In this document: positions 16,192 to 27,410 of the stretch, piece by piece
Position numbering within the stretch: position 1 is the first letter of the stretch
Layout: every line of letters begins with the position of its first letter
Source of the DNA: an uncultured Roseburia sp.
GTDB taxonomy: Bacteria; Bacillota; Clostridia; Lachnospirales; Lachnospiraceae
Assembly: GCA_947062675.1 (NCBI GenBank)
Contig: CAMSQM010000021.1
Coordinates: forward strand, 1 to 49,812
Reading direction: 5' to 3'
DNA: 49,812 nt
The notes under the pieces: generated by a model
Seen by the model: the letters and a program-made list of their open reading frames with translations, nothing else
Told to the model about the DNA's origin: nothing
Database searches by the model: none
Made by a program: the position numbers and the translations under genes

Positions 16192-19100
16192 TCAGGCCCG
16201 TCTCTCCACGCGTGCAATGTCAACCGGAGTCAGGGTATCCAGCGCCGTCTCAAGGCTTAATGCCAGTGCGTTCGCCGTATCCATTGCCGTGATGCAGCAG
16301 ACCCCCGTCTCGATCGCATTCCTGCGGATTAAAAATCCGTCCCTGTTTTTATCGCCGTTTCCCTGTGTAGGCGTGTCGATGACAAGATCTATCCGGTGTC
16401 CCAGGATAAGATCCATCACATTGGGCGACTCCTGGGACAGTTTATTTACTTTTCGCACGCTGACCCCGTGTTCGCTGAGATATTTTGCAGTGCTCCTGGT
16501 CGCATAAATCGTATAGCCCAGGGCTTCAAAGCGTTTCGCAACCCCGACTGCCTCCGGTTTATCCGCATCTTTTACCGTCATAATCATCTGCCTGTATTTC
16601 GGAAGCGTCACGCCCGCCCCAAGGAACGCCTTGTAAAGCGCCTCATTAAAGGTCTCTGCGATCCCAAGACATTCTCCGGTGGATTTCATCTCCGGCCCAA
16701 GGGATATCTCTGCCCCGCGAAGCTTTTCAAAAGAAAATACCGGCATTTTGATAGCTACATAACCGGCGTCCGGAGCCAGCCCCGGCTCATACCCCAGCCC
16801 GCGTATGGTATTGCCCATAATCACTCTGGAAGCGACATCCACAATCGGGATCCCGGTCACCTTGCTGATATAAGGAACTGTTCTTGAAGACCGTGGGTTC
16901 ACCTCGATCACATACACCTCTTCGTCCATCGCGATAAACTGGATATTGATCAGCCCGACAACATGAAGCGCCCCTGCAAGGCGTTTCGTGTATTCCACAA
17001 GCGTCTCCTTTACATGTTCGCTGATCGTCGGCGCCGGATAAACAGAAATACTGTCCCCGGAATGCACGCCGGTGCGCTCAATATGCTCCATAATCCCGGG
17101 AATCAGAATATCCGTGCCGTCGCAGACCGCATCCACCTCGATTTCCTTGCCCTGGAGATATTTATCCACCAGAATCGGATGATCCTGCGCAATCCGGTTG
17201 ATAATACCGATAAATTCTTCCAGTTCGGCATCGCAAAACGCGATCCTCATCCCCTGTCCGCCGAGAACATAGGATGGTCTGACAAGCACGGGATACCCCA
17301 GACGGCCGGCCACCGCTTTTGCCTCCTCCGCAGTATATACCGTTCCCCCGGCCGCCCTGGGAATTCCTGTTTTCTCAAGGATTTTATCAAATAATTCACG
17401 GTCTTCCGCGGCGTCAACATCTTCCGCCCTGGTGCCCAGAATCGGGACTCCCATTTTCATCAGACTTTCCGTCAGTTTGATTGCCGTCTGTCCGCCAAAC
17501 TGCACCACCGCACCGTCCGGTTTTTCCAGTTTTACAATTGCCTCCACATCTTCCGGCGTCAGCGGCTCAAAGTACAGCTTGTCCGCGATATCAAAGTCCG
17601 TGGACACGGTCTCCGGATTATTATTGACAATGATGGTTTCCCAGCCTTCCCGCGCAAATGCCCAGGTGCAGTGCACAGAGCAGTAGTCAAATTCGATTCC
17701 CTGGCCGATACGGATCGGGCCGGACCCGAGCACAAGAACCTTTTTCCCTGATCCGGTCTCCGCCACTTCATTTTCACTTCCAAAGACCGAGTAGTAATAC
17801 GGCGTGGCCGCCTCAAACTCTGCAGCACAGGTATCCACCATCTTGTAGGCGGCGGTAATTCCGTTTTCATAGCGAAGATCGTGAATCTCTTTTTCTGTCT
17901 TTTTCGTCAGCTCTGCGATGACATTATCCGGAAATTCCATGCGCTTTGCTTCTTTTAGCAGCGGTATGGTCAGCGCTTCCGTTTTCAGCCGTTTTTCCAT
18001 TTTTACAAGAACAGCCAGCCTGTCAATAAACCAGGGATCAATCTGCGTCAGCCCGTGGATCGTGTCATAGCCGATGCCGCGCCGCAGCGCCTCCGCAATC
18101 ACCCAGATTCTGCGGTCGTCCACTTTCGTCAGCTGATCAAGCAGCTCCGTTTCGGATAATTCCGTAAAATCGTAGGACAGCAGACTGTCCACGTGCTGCT
18201 CCAGGGAACGGATCGCTTTCATCACGGCACCCTCAAAGTTGTCGCAGATACTCATCACCTCTCCGGTAGCCTTCATCTGCGTCGTCAGCGTGCGCTTTGC
18301 CGTGATAAATTTATCAAACGGCAGTCTCGGAATCTTGACAACACAGTAATCCAGCACCGGCTCAAAGCTCGCATACGTCTTTCCGGTGATGGCGTTTTTT
18401 ATCTCGTCAAGAGTGTAACCCAGCGCAATTTTGGCGGCCACTTTTGCGATCGGGTATCCGGTGGCCTTGGACGCAAGCGCGGAAGAACGGGAAACTCTCG
18501 GGTTTACCTCGATGACACAGTATTCGAATGTGTCCGGATGAAGCGCATACTGCACATTACAGCCGCCCGTGATCTTTAATTCTGAAATAATATTGAGCGC
18601 GGACGTGCGCAGCATCTGGTATTCTTTATCACCCAGCGTCTGTGACGGCGCCACGACAATGGAATCGCCCGTGTGCACGCCGACCGGATCAATATTTTCC
18701 ATATTACAGACGGTAATGCAGTTGCCGCCCGCGTCGCGCATCACTTCGTACTCGATCTCTTTCCAGCCCGCGATGCAGCGCTCCACAAGCACCTCCCCGA
18801 CGCGGCTTAAGCGCAGACCGTTTGTCAGAATCTCCACCAGCTCGCTTTCATTGCGTGCAATTCCACCGCCGCTCCCGCCCAGCGTATACGCAGGGCGCAG
18901 TACCACCGGATATCCGATGGTATTGGTAAAACGGATGCCGTCCTCCACATTATGGACTACCTGCGACGCGGCACAGGGCTCCCCGATTTTTTCCATGGTG
19001 TCCTTAAACGCCTGGCGGTCCTCCGCCTTAAAAATCGTCTCGGCGGTCGTACCGATAAGACGCACGCCGTATTTTTCCAGAATTCCTTTTTCCGAGAGCT

Positions 19101-19401
19101 CCATCCCAAGGTTTAGTCCGGCCTGCCCTCCAAGTGTCGGAAGTACACCGTCCGGCCGCTCCTTCGCAATGATCTGCTCTAAAACGGAAACCGTCAGCGG
19201 CTCGATATAGACCTGGTCCGCAATGTCCCCGTCCGTCATAATCGTCGCCGGATTGGAATTCACCAGCACAACCTCCACGCCTTCCTCCTTCAGAGAACGG
19301 CATGCCTGCGTACCGGCATAGTCAAACTCCGCCGCCTGCCCGATCACGATCGGCCCGGAACCAATTACAAGTACTTTTCTGATATCATTATTTCTCGGCA
19401 T
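16192..19401 (-). CDS. carB: Carbamoyl phosphate synthase large subunit
   Basis: A 1069-residue synthase subunit that makes carbamoyl phosphate from bicarbonate, ATP and ammonia for pyrimidine and arginine synthesis. Two homologous ATP-grasp halves are visible, each with a nucleotide-fold start ([21 protein letters not shown] and [20 protein letters not shown]), a GGSGGGIA or GGQGMRIA loop and an EVNPR(V/S)SR motif. A C-terminal MGS-like regulatory domain ([24 protein letters not shown]) follows, including TPTQGNG. The length is standard. It lies 28 nt downstream of carA. Bases 15912-16191 after it hold no gene. Confidence 0.97.
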   Translation of the reverse strand: MPRNNDIRKVLVIGSGPIVIGQAAEFDYAGTQACRSLKEEGVEVVLVNSNPATIMTDGDIADQVYIEPLTVSVLEQIIAKERPDGVLPTLGGQAGLNLGMELSEKGILEKYGVRLIGTTAETIFKAEDRQAFKDTMEKIGEPCAASQVVHNVEDGIRFTNTIGYPVVLRPAYTLGGSGGGIARNESELVEILTNGLRLSRVGEVLVERCIAGWKEIEYEVMRDAGGNCITVCNMENIDPVGVHTGDSIVVAPSQTLGDKEYQMLRTSALNIISELKITGGCNVQYALHPDTFEYCVIEVNPRVSRSSALASKATGYPIAKVAAKIALGYTLDEIKNAITGKTYASFEPVLDYCVVKIPRLPFDKFITAKRTLTTQMKATGEVMSICDNFEGAVMKAIRSLEQHVDSLLSYDFTELSETELLDQLTKVDDRRIWVIAEALRRGIGYDTIHGLTQIDPWFIDRLAVLVKMEKRLKTEALTIPLLKEAKRMEFPDNVIAELTKKTEKEIHDLRYENGITAAYKMVDTCAAEFEAATPYYYSVFGSENEVAETGSGKKVLVLGSGPIRIGQGIEFDYCSVHCTWAFAREGWETIIVNNNPETVSTDFDIADKLYFEPLTPEDVEAIVKLEKPDGAVVQFGGQTAIKLTESLMKMGVPILGTRAEDVDAAEDRELFDKILEKTGIPRAAGGTVYTAEEAKAVAGRLGYPVLVRPSYVLGGQGMRIAFCDAELEEFIGIINRIAQDHPILVDKYLQGKEIEVDAVCDGTDILIPGIMEHIERTGVHSGDSISVYPAPTISEHVKETLVEYTKRLAGALHVVGLINIQFIAMDEEVYVIEVNPRSSRTVPYISKVTGIPIVDVASRVIMGNTIRGLGYEPGLAPDAGYVAIKMPVFSFEKLRGAEISLGPEMKSTGECLGIAETFNEALYKAFLGAGVTLPKYRQMIMTVKDADKPEAVGVAKRFEALGYTIYATRSTAKYLSEHGVSVRKVNKLSQESPNVMDLILGHRIDLVIDTPTQGNGDKNRDGFLIRRNAIETGVCCITAMDTANALALSLETALDTLTPVDIARVERRA

Positions 19402-19429
19402 CTTATTCCCTCCAGTATTATACGCAGTG

Positions 19430-20506
19430 CTACGACATCATGGACAGAAAACGGTCAAACAGAAAAGCAGAATCCTGCGGGCCGGGACAGGCCTCCGGAT
19501 GAAACTGCACGGTAAAAATCTTCTTCCCCGTATAAATAAGTCCCTCATTTGTACAGTCGTTGACATTTTCAAAAGCCGGCTGTGCAATAAGCGGATCAAG
19601 CTTTTGTGTATCCACAACATAGCCGTGATTCTGCGATGAAATATAGACCCGGCCGGTCTCCAGATCCCTGACAGGATGATTTCCACCGCGGTGACCGTAT
19701 TTCATTTTATGCGTATCCGCCCCCGTCGCAAGCGCCATCAGCTGATGTCCCAGACAGATCGCAAAGACCGGTACATCCGACTCGTACAGCTTCCGGATTT
19801 CCGCAATAATCTCTTTACATTCTTTGGGATCCCCCGGACCGTTGCTGAGCATAATGCCGTCCGGCTGTGCAGCCAGAATCTCCTCCGCCGGCGTATGTGC
19901 CGGATAAATTGTCACCTCACAGCCGCGCTTACTTAAAGATTGCGCGATATTTTTCTTGGCCCCCAGATCAAGAAGCGCCACTCTTTTCCCCGCGGAAGCG
20001 CTTCCCTGCTTTTTCAGGGTCTTTTTCTCTCTGCAGGTAACCCTGTCCACCACACTGCCCGTCGTATATGCCCTGAGCCGGGGAAGGATCTCTTCCATCC
20101 GGTAATGTTCATTCGTGGTGATCATTCCGTTCATTGTACCCTTCTCACGGAGAATCCTGGTGAGCGCCCTGGTATCAATCCCTGCGATTCCCGGAATATC
20201 ATACCTGACAAGAAAATCCTGCAGTGTCCCCTCGCTGCGGAAATTACTCGGCATTGCCGACAATTCCCTCACAATATAGCCATCCGGCCACGGCCGCTCC
20301 GACTCCATATCCGGCGTCACCCCGTAATTTCCGATCAGCGGATAGGTCATGACAACAGCCTGTCCCGCATAAGATGGATCTGTTAAGACCTCCAGATATC
20401 CGGTCATCGACGTATTGAACACGATTTCACTGATCATCTCTCTTGTGGAGCCGATGCTGGTTCCGGTAAATACGCTCCCGTCTTCTAGTATCAAAAAAGC
20501 TTTCAT
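19430..20506 (-). CDS. carA: Carbamoyl phosphate synthase small subunit
   Basis: A 358-residue glutaminase subunit that supplies ammonia to CarB. The N-terminal domain starts [19 protein letters not shown]. The class I amidotransferase domain has the nucleophile in [16 protein letters not shown] and the His-Glu pair in [11 protein letters not shown]. The ATG at 20506 matches the family N-terminus and has AAAGGA 11 nt upstream; an ATG two codons earlier is also possible. The leader contains a terminator-like hairpin at 20536-20559 and a -10 at 20585, suggesting attenuation, though no PyrR site was recognised. Confidence 0.95.
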   Translation of the reverse strand: MKAFLILEDGSVFTGTSIGSTREMISEIVFNTSMTGYLEVLTDPSYAGQAVVMTYPLIGNYGVTPDMESERPWPDGYIVRELSAMPSNFRSEGTLQDFLVRYDIPGIAGIDTRALTRILREKGTMNGMITTNEHYRMEEILPRLRAYTTGSVVDRVTCREKKTLKKQGSASAGKRVALLDLGAKKNIAQSLSKRGCEVTIYPAHTPAEEILAAQPDGIMLSNGPGDPKECKEIIAEIRKLYESDVPVFAICLGHQLMALATGADTHKMKYGHRGGNHPVRDLETGRVYISSQNHGYVVDTQKLDPLIAQPAFENVNDCTNEGLIYTGKKIFTVQFHPEACPGPQDSAFLFDRFLSMMS

Positions 20507-20535
20507 TGTCATTCCTGTCCTTTCGTCTTTTTTCC

Positions 20536-20559
20536 AAAAAAAAAAACGTTGCCGTTTTT
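20536..20559 (-). terminator. Terminator-like hairpin in carA leader
   Basis: A 7-bp stem AAAAACG/CGTTTTT with a 4-base loop, followed by a run of T on the minus strand, 30 nt before carA. A TATAAT -10 lies at 20585-20590 with a poor -35. The stem has only two G-C pairs, so it would be weak. It may be a pyrimidine attenuator, but a competing structure was not identified. Confidence 0.4.
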
Positions 20560-20715
20560 CTTTTTGCCGGTACAGCGCTATACGATTATATCCCAATCCG
20601 AGCGGACAGCCCGGAACAGAGCAGAGGAGGCTGGCTCTGAATTGTAAAAAGTTTATCATAACAAAGAAATTTTTTCAACCTTTATGAGGATATTATTTTT
20701 CAGAGTAACCCGGAA

Positions 20716-20737
20716 CCCGCAGCCACGGTTCCTCTCA
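20716..20737. repeat. Left copy of repeat bounding the RM island
   Basis: CCCGCAGCCACGGT followed by TCCTCTCA. A near-identical copy, same orientation, lies at 24474-24496. The two differ by one substitution and one extra C. They bracket the AT-rich restriction-modification segment and could be remnants of a target or attachment site. Confidence 0.45.
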
Positions 20738-21012
20738 GCAAAACCTCCTGCCATATAAAAACGACATACATATTTGACTGAAACGCACCACCTTAAATAT
20801 GCCATAACCATTTCTTTTTCTGCCATATCAGCTTTTACACTCTCCTTTAAGAATACTATTGGGGTAAGACACCCCCAATCGTATACTTCTGCTATCAGTC
20901 CGTCGAATTGATGCCTCATTATTTCTTCATCTCTACGCCTTTAGATACTTATTGTATGTAGACTTTTTGTATTTATTTTTATTATATTGTGATGTTAAGG
21001 AGGTTTGTAATT
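20738..21012. other. AT-rich gap at the left side of the RM island
   Basis: No convincing gene. An open frame on the minus strand (20656-20919) has no recognisable family and no good ribosome site and overlaps the repeat. Bases 20951-20972 carry TTGTAT twice around GTAGACTTT, which could be a controller-protein site for the HTH gene that follows. Confidence 0.4.
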
Positions 21013-21258
21013 ATGGATATAGTAAAAGTTTTTGGCTCTAATTTAAAAAAATATCGTGTTGCAATGGGAGTATCCCAGGAAGCATTTGCGGATAAATGCG
21101 GTATGCACCGGACATATATTAGTGCGATTGAATGTTTTCGCAGGAGTATTTCACTTGAAAATATTCAGCGCATAGCCGATGCGCTTGAGATTGAAACATA
21201 CAAACTGTTTATCCCTTTAGAAAAGGAGAATATATATGGCACAAACACCAACAAGTAA
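21013..21258 (+). CDS. XRE family HTH regulator (RM controller-like)
   Basis: An 81-residue DNA-binding protein made almost entirely of one XRE helix-turn-helix (LKKYRVAMGVSQEAFADKCGMHRTYISAIE). The size and position match controller (C) proteins of type II restriction-modification systems, which delay endonuclease expression until the DNA is methylated. The ATG at 21013 is chosen because AAGGAGGT lies 8 nt before it; an in-frame ATG at 20989 has none. Its end overlaps the endonuclease start by 23 nt. Base composition is much richer in A and T than the flanking chromosome, a sign of transfer. Confidence 0.8.
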   Translation: MDIVKVFGSNLKKYRVAMGVSQEAFADKCGMHRTYISAIECFRRSISLENIQRIADALEIETYKLFIPLEKENIYGTNTNK

Positions 21259-22231
21259 AGCTCACAGTAAACAGATCGAAGCTGGCACCACAGGAAGAAA
21301 TAAAGGGCACAGGTTTGAATCATTGCTGGCTGCTGAGATAAACAACTTAAATGGAACTGTTTTTTCTCCCACTAATAACGAATCTCATTTGCTACAAGGA
21401 AATCCCGCATATAATTTGCTCCAGTACATTTCTAACAATAAAAACATTGTCATTGAATCAGTCCAGGCTTCCTGGCTTGGTGGTCTCGCCACATCCGGAT
21501 TAGGTGATACTATTACTGATGAGGGTGGTAATCCCATAACTAAAAGCAAATCAGATATCCTGATTAAAATTAAAACTCCGGATAAAACCAAAACAATCGG
21601 CATTTCTGTCAAAACCTGCAACAAAAAAAATCCAACGAATGACCAAATGTTTTTTACTACAGCGAGAGCATTTTGCCAGTTACTAATCAATAATGGAATT
21701 AGTGTAAGCGAAGCAGCAACTACAGGACTTTCGATGTTCTGTGGCGATCCCGGATACAGACCTGCTGACTGTATGAGTGAAGATGAATTAAGGACACGAA
21801 TTTCTGACCCCAATAGATATTATTGGGAGGAAACATCTCAGGAATCAAGAAATGCCTGGAGAGACATTATTTCTACAAATCAGGATAAAATCTCTCTCCT
21901 GTTATTTCAAAAAGCCTATAAAGATGACCCATTTCCTCCGGGATATCTTTTACATCAGACAGTAAAATACTCCGACTTTAAATATTGTGAAACTGCCATA
22001 TTCTCAATGAATGAAATAATTACTCTGTCAAAAATGCATTCCGGATTTATCCTGTCTGAATATTTTATTCGTAAAGGTACATATAAAAACGACAGGACTC
22101 CGCATTATGCACCAAGATTTGGGTTCATTCAGTTCCAACGGGGAGGGCAGAAACAACATCCAACTCAGTTGCAGTTTAATTTGAAGTCAGGATATTTCTA
22201 TATTCTGCAAGACTATTTTGATAAAATCTGA
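21236..22231 (+). CDS. Putative type II restriction endonuclease
   Basis: A 331-residue protein not matched by sight to a named enzyme. It lies between an HTH controller and a C5 DNA methyltransferase, so an endonuclease is the natural call. The segment KSDILIKI...IGISVKT has the D-x(n)-x-V-K layout of a PD-(D/E)xK nuclease core, though Ser replaces the usual acidic residue. The N-terminus (GTTGRNKGHRFESLLAAEIN) is a plausible helical start of such a fold. AAAGGAG precedes the ATG at a 7-nt spacing. Its last 19 bp overlap the 3' end of the convergent methyltransferase gene. The recognition site is unknown. Confidence 0.65.
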   Translation: MAQTPTSKAHSKQIEAGTTGRNKGHRFESLLAAEINNLNGTVFSPTNNESHLLQGNPAYNLLQYISNNKNIVIESVQASWLGGLATSGLGDTITDEGGNPITKSKSDILIKIKTPDKTKTIGISVKTCNKKNPTNDQMFFTTARAFCQLLINNGISVSEAATTGLSMFCGDPGYRPADCMSEDELRTRISDPNRYYWEETSQESRNAWRDIISTNQDKISLLLFQKAYKDDPFPPGYLLHQTVKYSDFKYCETAIFSMNEIITLSKMHSGFILSEYFIRKGTYKNDRTPHYAPRFGFIQFQRGGQKQHPTQLQFNLKSGYFYILQDYFDKI

Positions 22232-23637
22232 CTCTTAATGTTTTCTGCGATTATTTCGGCAAAAACAGGGGGAACTGCATTACCAATTGCTTTTCTGATA
22301 TCTCCCCATTTTCCTATAAATGCAAATTCATCGGGAAATGATTGTGCCCTTACTGCCTCTCGTATCGTGAGAGAACGAGTTGCAGCAGGGTGAACATTCC
22401 GACAACCTGAAATCATACTAAAGTTTGTAGTAATGGTAGAACACGGTTCATCCCATTTTATACGCTTGTAAGTAGTATTAAATCCGCTTGGTGGTCTTAA
22501 ATCCGGATTTTCATTATCATGTGCACTACAGCCTTCCGGTACATCCTTCAGCCAACAGATTACGTGTTCGGGATGAACGATGCTCCAATGAAGCGGGTCG
22601 GCAGACACTTCTCCAGACTCCAGGAAATCCAGATCGGTCGTTGCCTCTCTGAAAGAAATTTGTTTTTGAAAGCCAAAATTACTTCGCACATCCGTATCTG
22701 TCTGATGAGTTACCTTAGGAAAATCAAAATCTTTATCAATGTCATTTCGCACACCGACAATTACCACTCGCTCCCGTGATTGAGGAACACCATAGTCAGC
22801 CATATTAAGTTCTCTTTTAACTAAATGGTATCCTGCTTTTGAGAACGAATCAAAAATACAATCAATAAACAGCCTGCCATCAGATGTTTTCATCGATGTC
22901 AGCAATCTTACATTTTCAAAAACAAATGCTTTAGGATGAACCAGCGAAACAATATTTGAATAATATTTGAATAACTGATTTCTCATATCGTCTGGGTCAC
23001 GTTTTCCCGCGAGACTAAATCCCTGACATGGAGGACCGCCAATAACAGCATCAATATCTCCAAACTCTTTTTTCCATTCCTGAATCTGCTCAGCTGTAAT
23101 ATTACAAACATCCGTTTCAAGAAGCTTACTGTTAACGAAATTGGAATCATATATCCTGTTGGCGGATTCTTCGATTTCAACGTGACCAACTAAATTAAAC
23201 CCAGCTGCTGCAAAGCCTAACGACAAACCGCCACATCCCGAAAATAGAGCAATTGCCTTTGGGGAATCTTTGGGTTTCGCCTTCATAGCTCTCTTATACA
23301 GATCGGTTAAAGTATCACGATAAGCACAATCCTGACGATTGGTAACTTTAAGTAATTTGTGATACTCATCACTACTTTTTATTACTTTGGGCAATCCTTT
23401 TTTTGTAGTATTGGATTTTGTGATTCTTTTTTTGCGCACATCACTCAAACCATCATCTATATCATGAATCAAGGCAGATAAAGCATTTCTAACAATTTTA
23501 ATATCCTCTATTGACGGAACTACTTTGCCCAATTCCCAGGATGAAATCGTTGCTTTGCTGAAACCACTGGCTTCGGCAATTTTGGTCTGGCTTATATTAT
23601 ATTCTAAACGCTTTTCTCTTATTGCTGTGTACTCCAT
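22213..23637 (-). CDS. DNA cytosine-5 methyltransferase with N-terminal HTH
   Basis: A 474-residue modification enzyme that methylates cytosine at C5. Residues about 1-60 are an XRE helix-turn-helix (NISQTKIAEASGFSKATISSWELG), giving likely autoregulation. The methyltransferase motifs follow in order: I (ALFSGCGGLSLGF), IV (GGPPCQGFS with the catalytic Cys), VI (FENV), VIII (QSRERV), a variable target-recognition region and X (GNAVPP). The ATG at 23637 has AGGAGG close upstream; an ATG 11 codons earlier has no site. It converges on the endonuclease gene, overlapping by 19 bp. Low GC marks it as acquired DNA. Confidence 0.93.
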   Translation of the reverse strand: MEYTAIREKRLEYNISQTKIAEASGFSKATISSWELGKVVPSIEDIKIVRNALSALIHDIDDGLSDVRKKRITKSNTTKKGLPKVIKSSDEYHKLLKVTNRQDCAYRDTLTDLYKRAMKAKPKDSPKAIALFSGCGGLSLGFAAAGFNLVGHVEIEESANRIYDSNFVNSKLLETDVCNITAEQIQEWKKEFGDIDAVIGGPPCQGFSLAGKRDPDDMRNQLFKYYSNIVSLVHPKAFVFENVRLLTSMKTSDGRLFIDCIFDSFSKAGYHLVKRELNMADYGVPQSRERVVIVGVRNDIDKDFDFPKVTHQTDTDVRSNFGFQKQISFREATTDLDFLESGEVSADPLHWSIVHPEHVICWLKDVPEGCSAHDNENPDLRPPSGFNTTYKRIKWDEPCSTITTNFSMISGCRNVHPAATRSLTIREAVRAQSFPDEFAFIGKWGDIRKAIGNAVPPVFAEIIAENIKSQILSK

Positions 23638-23715
23638 AATTCCTCCTGAATTATTGTCCATTGCGAACATCGTTTAAGACGATTTCCATAATATCTTCGA
23701 TACGGCATTCAGGTC

Positions 23716-23753
23716 ATGAGCCTATTTTTTCTATTGACCCGATACTGGCTCAT
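23716..23753. repeat. Inverted repeat in methyltransferase leader
   Basis: ATGAGCC and GGCTCAT, perfect 7-bp arms 24 bp apart, between the palindrome at 23833 and the methyltransferase start. It could fold in the leader RNA; no role is known. Confidence 0.35.
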
Positions 23754-23832
23754 CTTTTCCAGGTTTTACCAGGACATTACTACTAATTCCACACAGTTGC
23801 TTTAACCAGGTTCGTTCAGGTTTTTTGTCTAA

Positions 23833-23848
23833 TTTGGAAGTTTCCAAA
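23833..23848. promoter_or_regulatory. Palindromic operator candidate of the methyltransferase gene
   Basis: TTTGGAA-GT-TTCCAAA, a perfect inverted repeat about 195 bp before the methyltransferase ATG. On the minus strand it lies just after a possible promoter (TTGAAA, 16 bp, TAATCT). The position suits repression by the HTH domain of the methyltransferase or by the separate HTH protein. Confidence 0.45.
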
Positions 23849-24473
23849 GATTATCATAACAAACAGCCCTTTCAAATCCTCCTCACTTAATGTTTCTTAT
23901 TATACATTTAAAATCACGATATGCCAACTTTTAATAATTATACCTTTGGTGCAGACCACCAGCCGGACAACCGCCGAACCAGTCCTCCCCACAGGCAGGT
24001 CTGCCGGGTGGAGACTGGAAGCGATATTATCAGATTACCGGAAAAATCCATCCCCTGGGTTTAAGCGTTTTCCGGAGAGGTCAGCATTGTGTTTCATCAG
24101 ATCCTTCAGGGTCCGGAGTTCACTGGGGAAGTGTAGTAGCTGCTGATGATGGTGACCGGCGCTATATACAGGGCTGCCAGCAGGTACTTCCAGATGTTGC
24201 AGACATAGGTGGTATTCTCCTGCATACCGGAAAGCACATGCATACACCGGCAGCAGAAAAGGGATACCGCTGTCGAAACAATATCCCTTAGTCTGTCTGA
24301 TATTCAGTTTTAAGCCAAAGCCCTGTCTGTTGCTGTCCGCAATGCCTTAATTATACTGGTTTTTACTATCATCATTATCATACACTGCTAACACTGGTTT
24401 TTCGCAACTTCGCACCCCACCCGAACTCAGCGGAGGCTGCGCCACCGAACAGCGCTTCCACAGCCTCCGCCTT
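23849..24473. other. Gene-poor mobile-element remnant region
   Basis: No intact gene. Composition shifts from AT-rich (to about 23945) to GC-richer DNA that includes the replication-initiator fragment at 24106-24243. A 3' tail of bases 24340-24420 is AT-rich and shows no feature. Confidence 0.5.
24106..24243 (-). pseudogene. Fragment of replication initiator (DUF6017-like C-terminus)
   Basis: A 45-codon open stretch whose translation contains MQENTTYVCNIWKYLLAAL followed by YIAPVTIISSYYTSPVN. This resembles the C-terminal DUF6017 region of RepA-type replication initiators of Bacillota plasmids and conjugative elements (typically CMxxNTTxxxNIxxYLLxALYNAP...YY...VNHD). It is cut off on both sides and ends before the usual VNHD motif. 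It is evidence that the neighbouring RM genes arrived on, or replaced, a mobile element. Identification is by memory of the motif, not by search. Confidence 0.5.
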
Positions 24474-24496
24474 CCCGCAGCCACGGTCCCCTCTCA
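24474..24496. repeat. Right copy of repeat bounding the RM island
   Basis: CCCGCAGCCACGGT followed by CCCCTCTCA, matching 20716-20737 in the same orientation. It overlaps the stop codon of the next gene. Confidence 0.45.
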
Positions 24497-24961
24497 CTCC
24501 CTGTCAGCAAGAACACGATCCGCAATCTCCTCAACCGGAGCGTCTATATCCATTCCCACCTCCTCCGGATTATAGATATAATCCATCACATTCCCGATTC
24601 CCGTTTCTTTTTTCAGCACCTCCAGATAATACTCCGTCATCGCCTCATCATATTTAACATGTGCGATATCCTGTATCAGTTTCCGGATATCCTCATCTGT
24701 AAGCCCTGTTTTCTCCGGCCTGGGAAGCATTGCCGCTTTTGCCGCTTCTTCCAGATCCATGCGGAACCGGTATGCCCGGAAATCATGTATATCCGCATCT
24801 GCCCTTCCGGTCACTTTCCTCAGACTATCCTGCAGCGCAGCCAGTTTCTGTCCCGCCTCCCCGCCTGCATCACAGTCTTCCTCCTCCATCAGGCAGGTCG
24901 CCTGATGAATCAGCTTTTTCACCTCTTCCAGCTTTTCCATATCTATTTCCGGGATTTTCAT
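24494..24961 (-). CDS. Hypothetical helical protein
   Basis: A 155-residue protein not recognised by family. It is acidic, has no membrane segment or signal peptide, and is predicted by eye to be mostly helical (KLEEVKKLIHQATCLMEEE, EDIRKLIQDIAHVKYDEAMTEYYLEVLKKE). A strong GGAGGGG lies 5 nt before the ATG, and codon use resembles the chromosome rather than the adjacent island, so it is likely real. It follows glpK after a terminator. Its stop codon overlaps the right repeat copy, which suggests the island was inserted at its 3' end. Confidence 0.6.
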   Translation of the reverse strand: MKIPEIDMEKLEEVKKLIHQATCLMEEEDCDAGGEAGQKLAALQDSLRKVTGRADADIHDFRAYRFRMDLEEAAKAAMLPRPEKTGLTDEDIRKLIQDIAHVKYDEAMTEYYLEVLKKETGIGNVMDYIYNPEEVGMDIDAPVEEIADRVLADRE

Positions 24962-24979
24962 ATATACCCCTCCATTCCA

Positions 24980-25014
24980 AAAGAGCCCCGGAACCGGTAT
25001 CCGGAAGGCCCTTT
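24980..25014 (-). terminator. Terminator after glpK
   Basis: On the minus strand AAAGGGCC pairs with GGCTCTTT around an inner CCGG-ATA-CCGG stem, followed by a short T run. It lies 7 nt after the glpK stop codon. Confidence 0.6.
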
Positions 25015-25021
25015 CCCACAG

Positions 25022-26557
<1,536 letters not shown>

Positions 26558-26656
26558 TCAGCTGTCCCCGGATACTCCCGCTTCCCCTCCGGCACGCTCT
26601 GTCCCGTCCGCCCTCTGATATGTGAAAGCGGGAATGTCCGGACTCTTATCATTTAC

Positions 26657-26685
26657 AGTATACCCCGGCGGAGTGCCGCAGGCAA
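26657..26685 (-). promoter_or_regulatory. glpK promoter
   Basis: TTGCCT, a 17-bp spacer and TATACT on the minus strand, giving a leader of about 110 nt before glpK. No catabolite-response element was recognised. Confidence 0.6.
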
Positions 26686-26737
26686 ACGAAAAATGCATCC
26701 TGCGGATCTGACCACCTCCATCCGGGCTCCTCTGAAA

Positions 26738-27361
26738 TCACACGGGTATCCTGCTGAATGCAAGAATTATAAACAGCACGCCTCCCAGCCACGAGAGATC
26801 AATATCCTTTTTCAGCGCAGCGGCCCTGCCTGCAGCGCTGCCGGCGCGCACCGCCGCATAGCCGAGCAGAAAATTACACAGTGTCGTCGCCCACACATGG
26901 ATGCCCAGAAATGCAGCGCCAAGACCGCCGAACAGACCATCCAGCGACATCGCAAGCGCAAAGAAGACGCTCTCGGCGACTGACATGGCAGACGAGTGAT
27001 CTTTATCTGCCATAACCGGATTGTTGTAGATACTTAAAATAAAATTCAGCTGGGAAAACGTAATCTTAACCCTTTTGCAGAGAAACTTATGTTTTTTTAT
27101 ATATGTCTTAATGCCATATTCTGCCAGCTTCTCCAGCCCGACCAGCAGCAGACCCGCAAAACACAGGATATCCGTGTACTCTTTCCTGATCATCCCGCTT
27201 AAAACGCTGCCGGCTGTAAGGGATAAAAACAGCACCCCGCTGCACACAAGGCTGATGCAGAGTGCTGATTTCCGTTCTATTGTTATATTTTCGGTTCCGC
27301 AGGCCGCGCTCGCGATAAATACATCGATCGAGAGCGCGACAATCAAAAGAACTATCTGCAC
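26738..27361 (-). CDS. YtaF/MntP-like membrane protein
   Basis: A 207-residue integral membrane protein with about six helices and a central charged loop (KTYIKKHKFLCKRVKI). Paired acidic residues in helices, in LIVALSIDVFIASAACG and SLAMSLDGLFGGLGAA, are the signature of the MntP/YtaF family. MntP exports manganese; YtaF is linked to sporulation, and its function is less clear. The middle loop favours the YtaF branch. GAGGTAA precedes the ATG. It lies 49 nt downstream of the ApgM-family gene with no terminator, so it may share that transcript. Confidence 0.75.
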   Translation of the reverse strand: MQIVLLIVALSIDVFIASAACGTENITIERKSALCISLVCSGVLFLSLTAGSVLSGMIRKEYTDILCFAGLLLVGLEKLAEYGIKTYIKKHKFLCKRVKITFSQLNFILSIYNNPVMADKDHSSAMSVAESVFFALAMSLDGLFGGLGAAFLGIHVWATTLCNFLLGYAAVRAGSAAGRAAALKKDIDLSWLGGVLFIILAFSRIPV

Positions 27362-27410
27362 ATTTCTTACCTCGGAATGTAGCTTTCTGTTCTATTTTAT
27401 TCCTGCGTTT

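Noticed and set aside
20656..20919. 87-residue minus-strand open frame
   Set aside because: No known family, no ribosome site, overlaps the repeat and an AT-rich gap.
23946..24300. Insertion sequence or transposase gene
   Set aside because: No intact transposase or terminal inverted repeats; the only readable part resembles a replication initiator.
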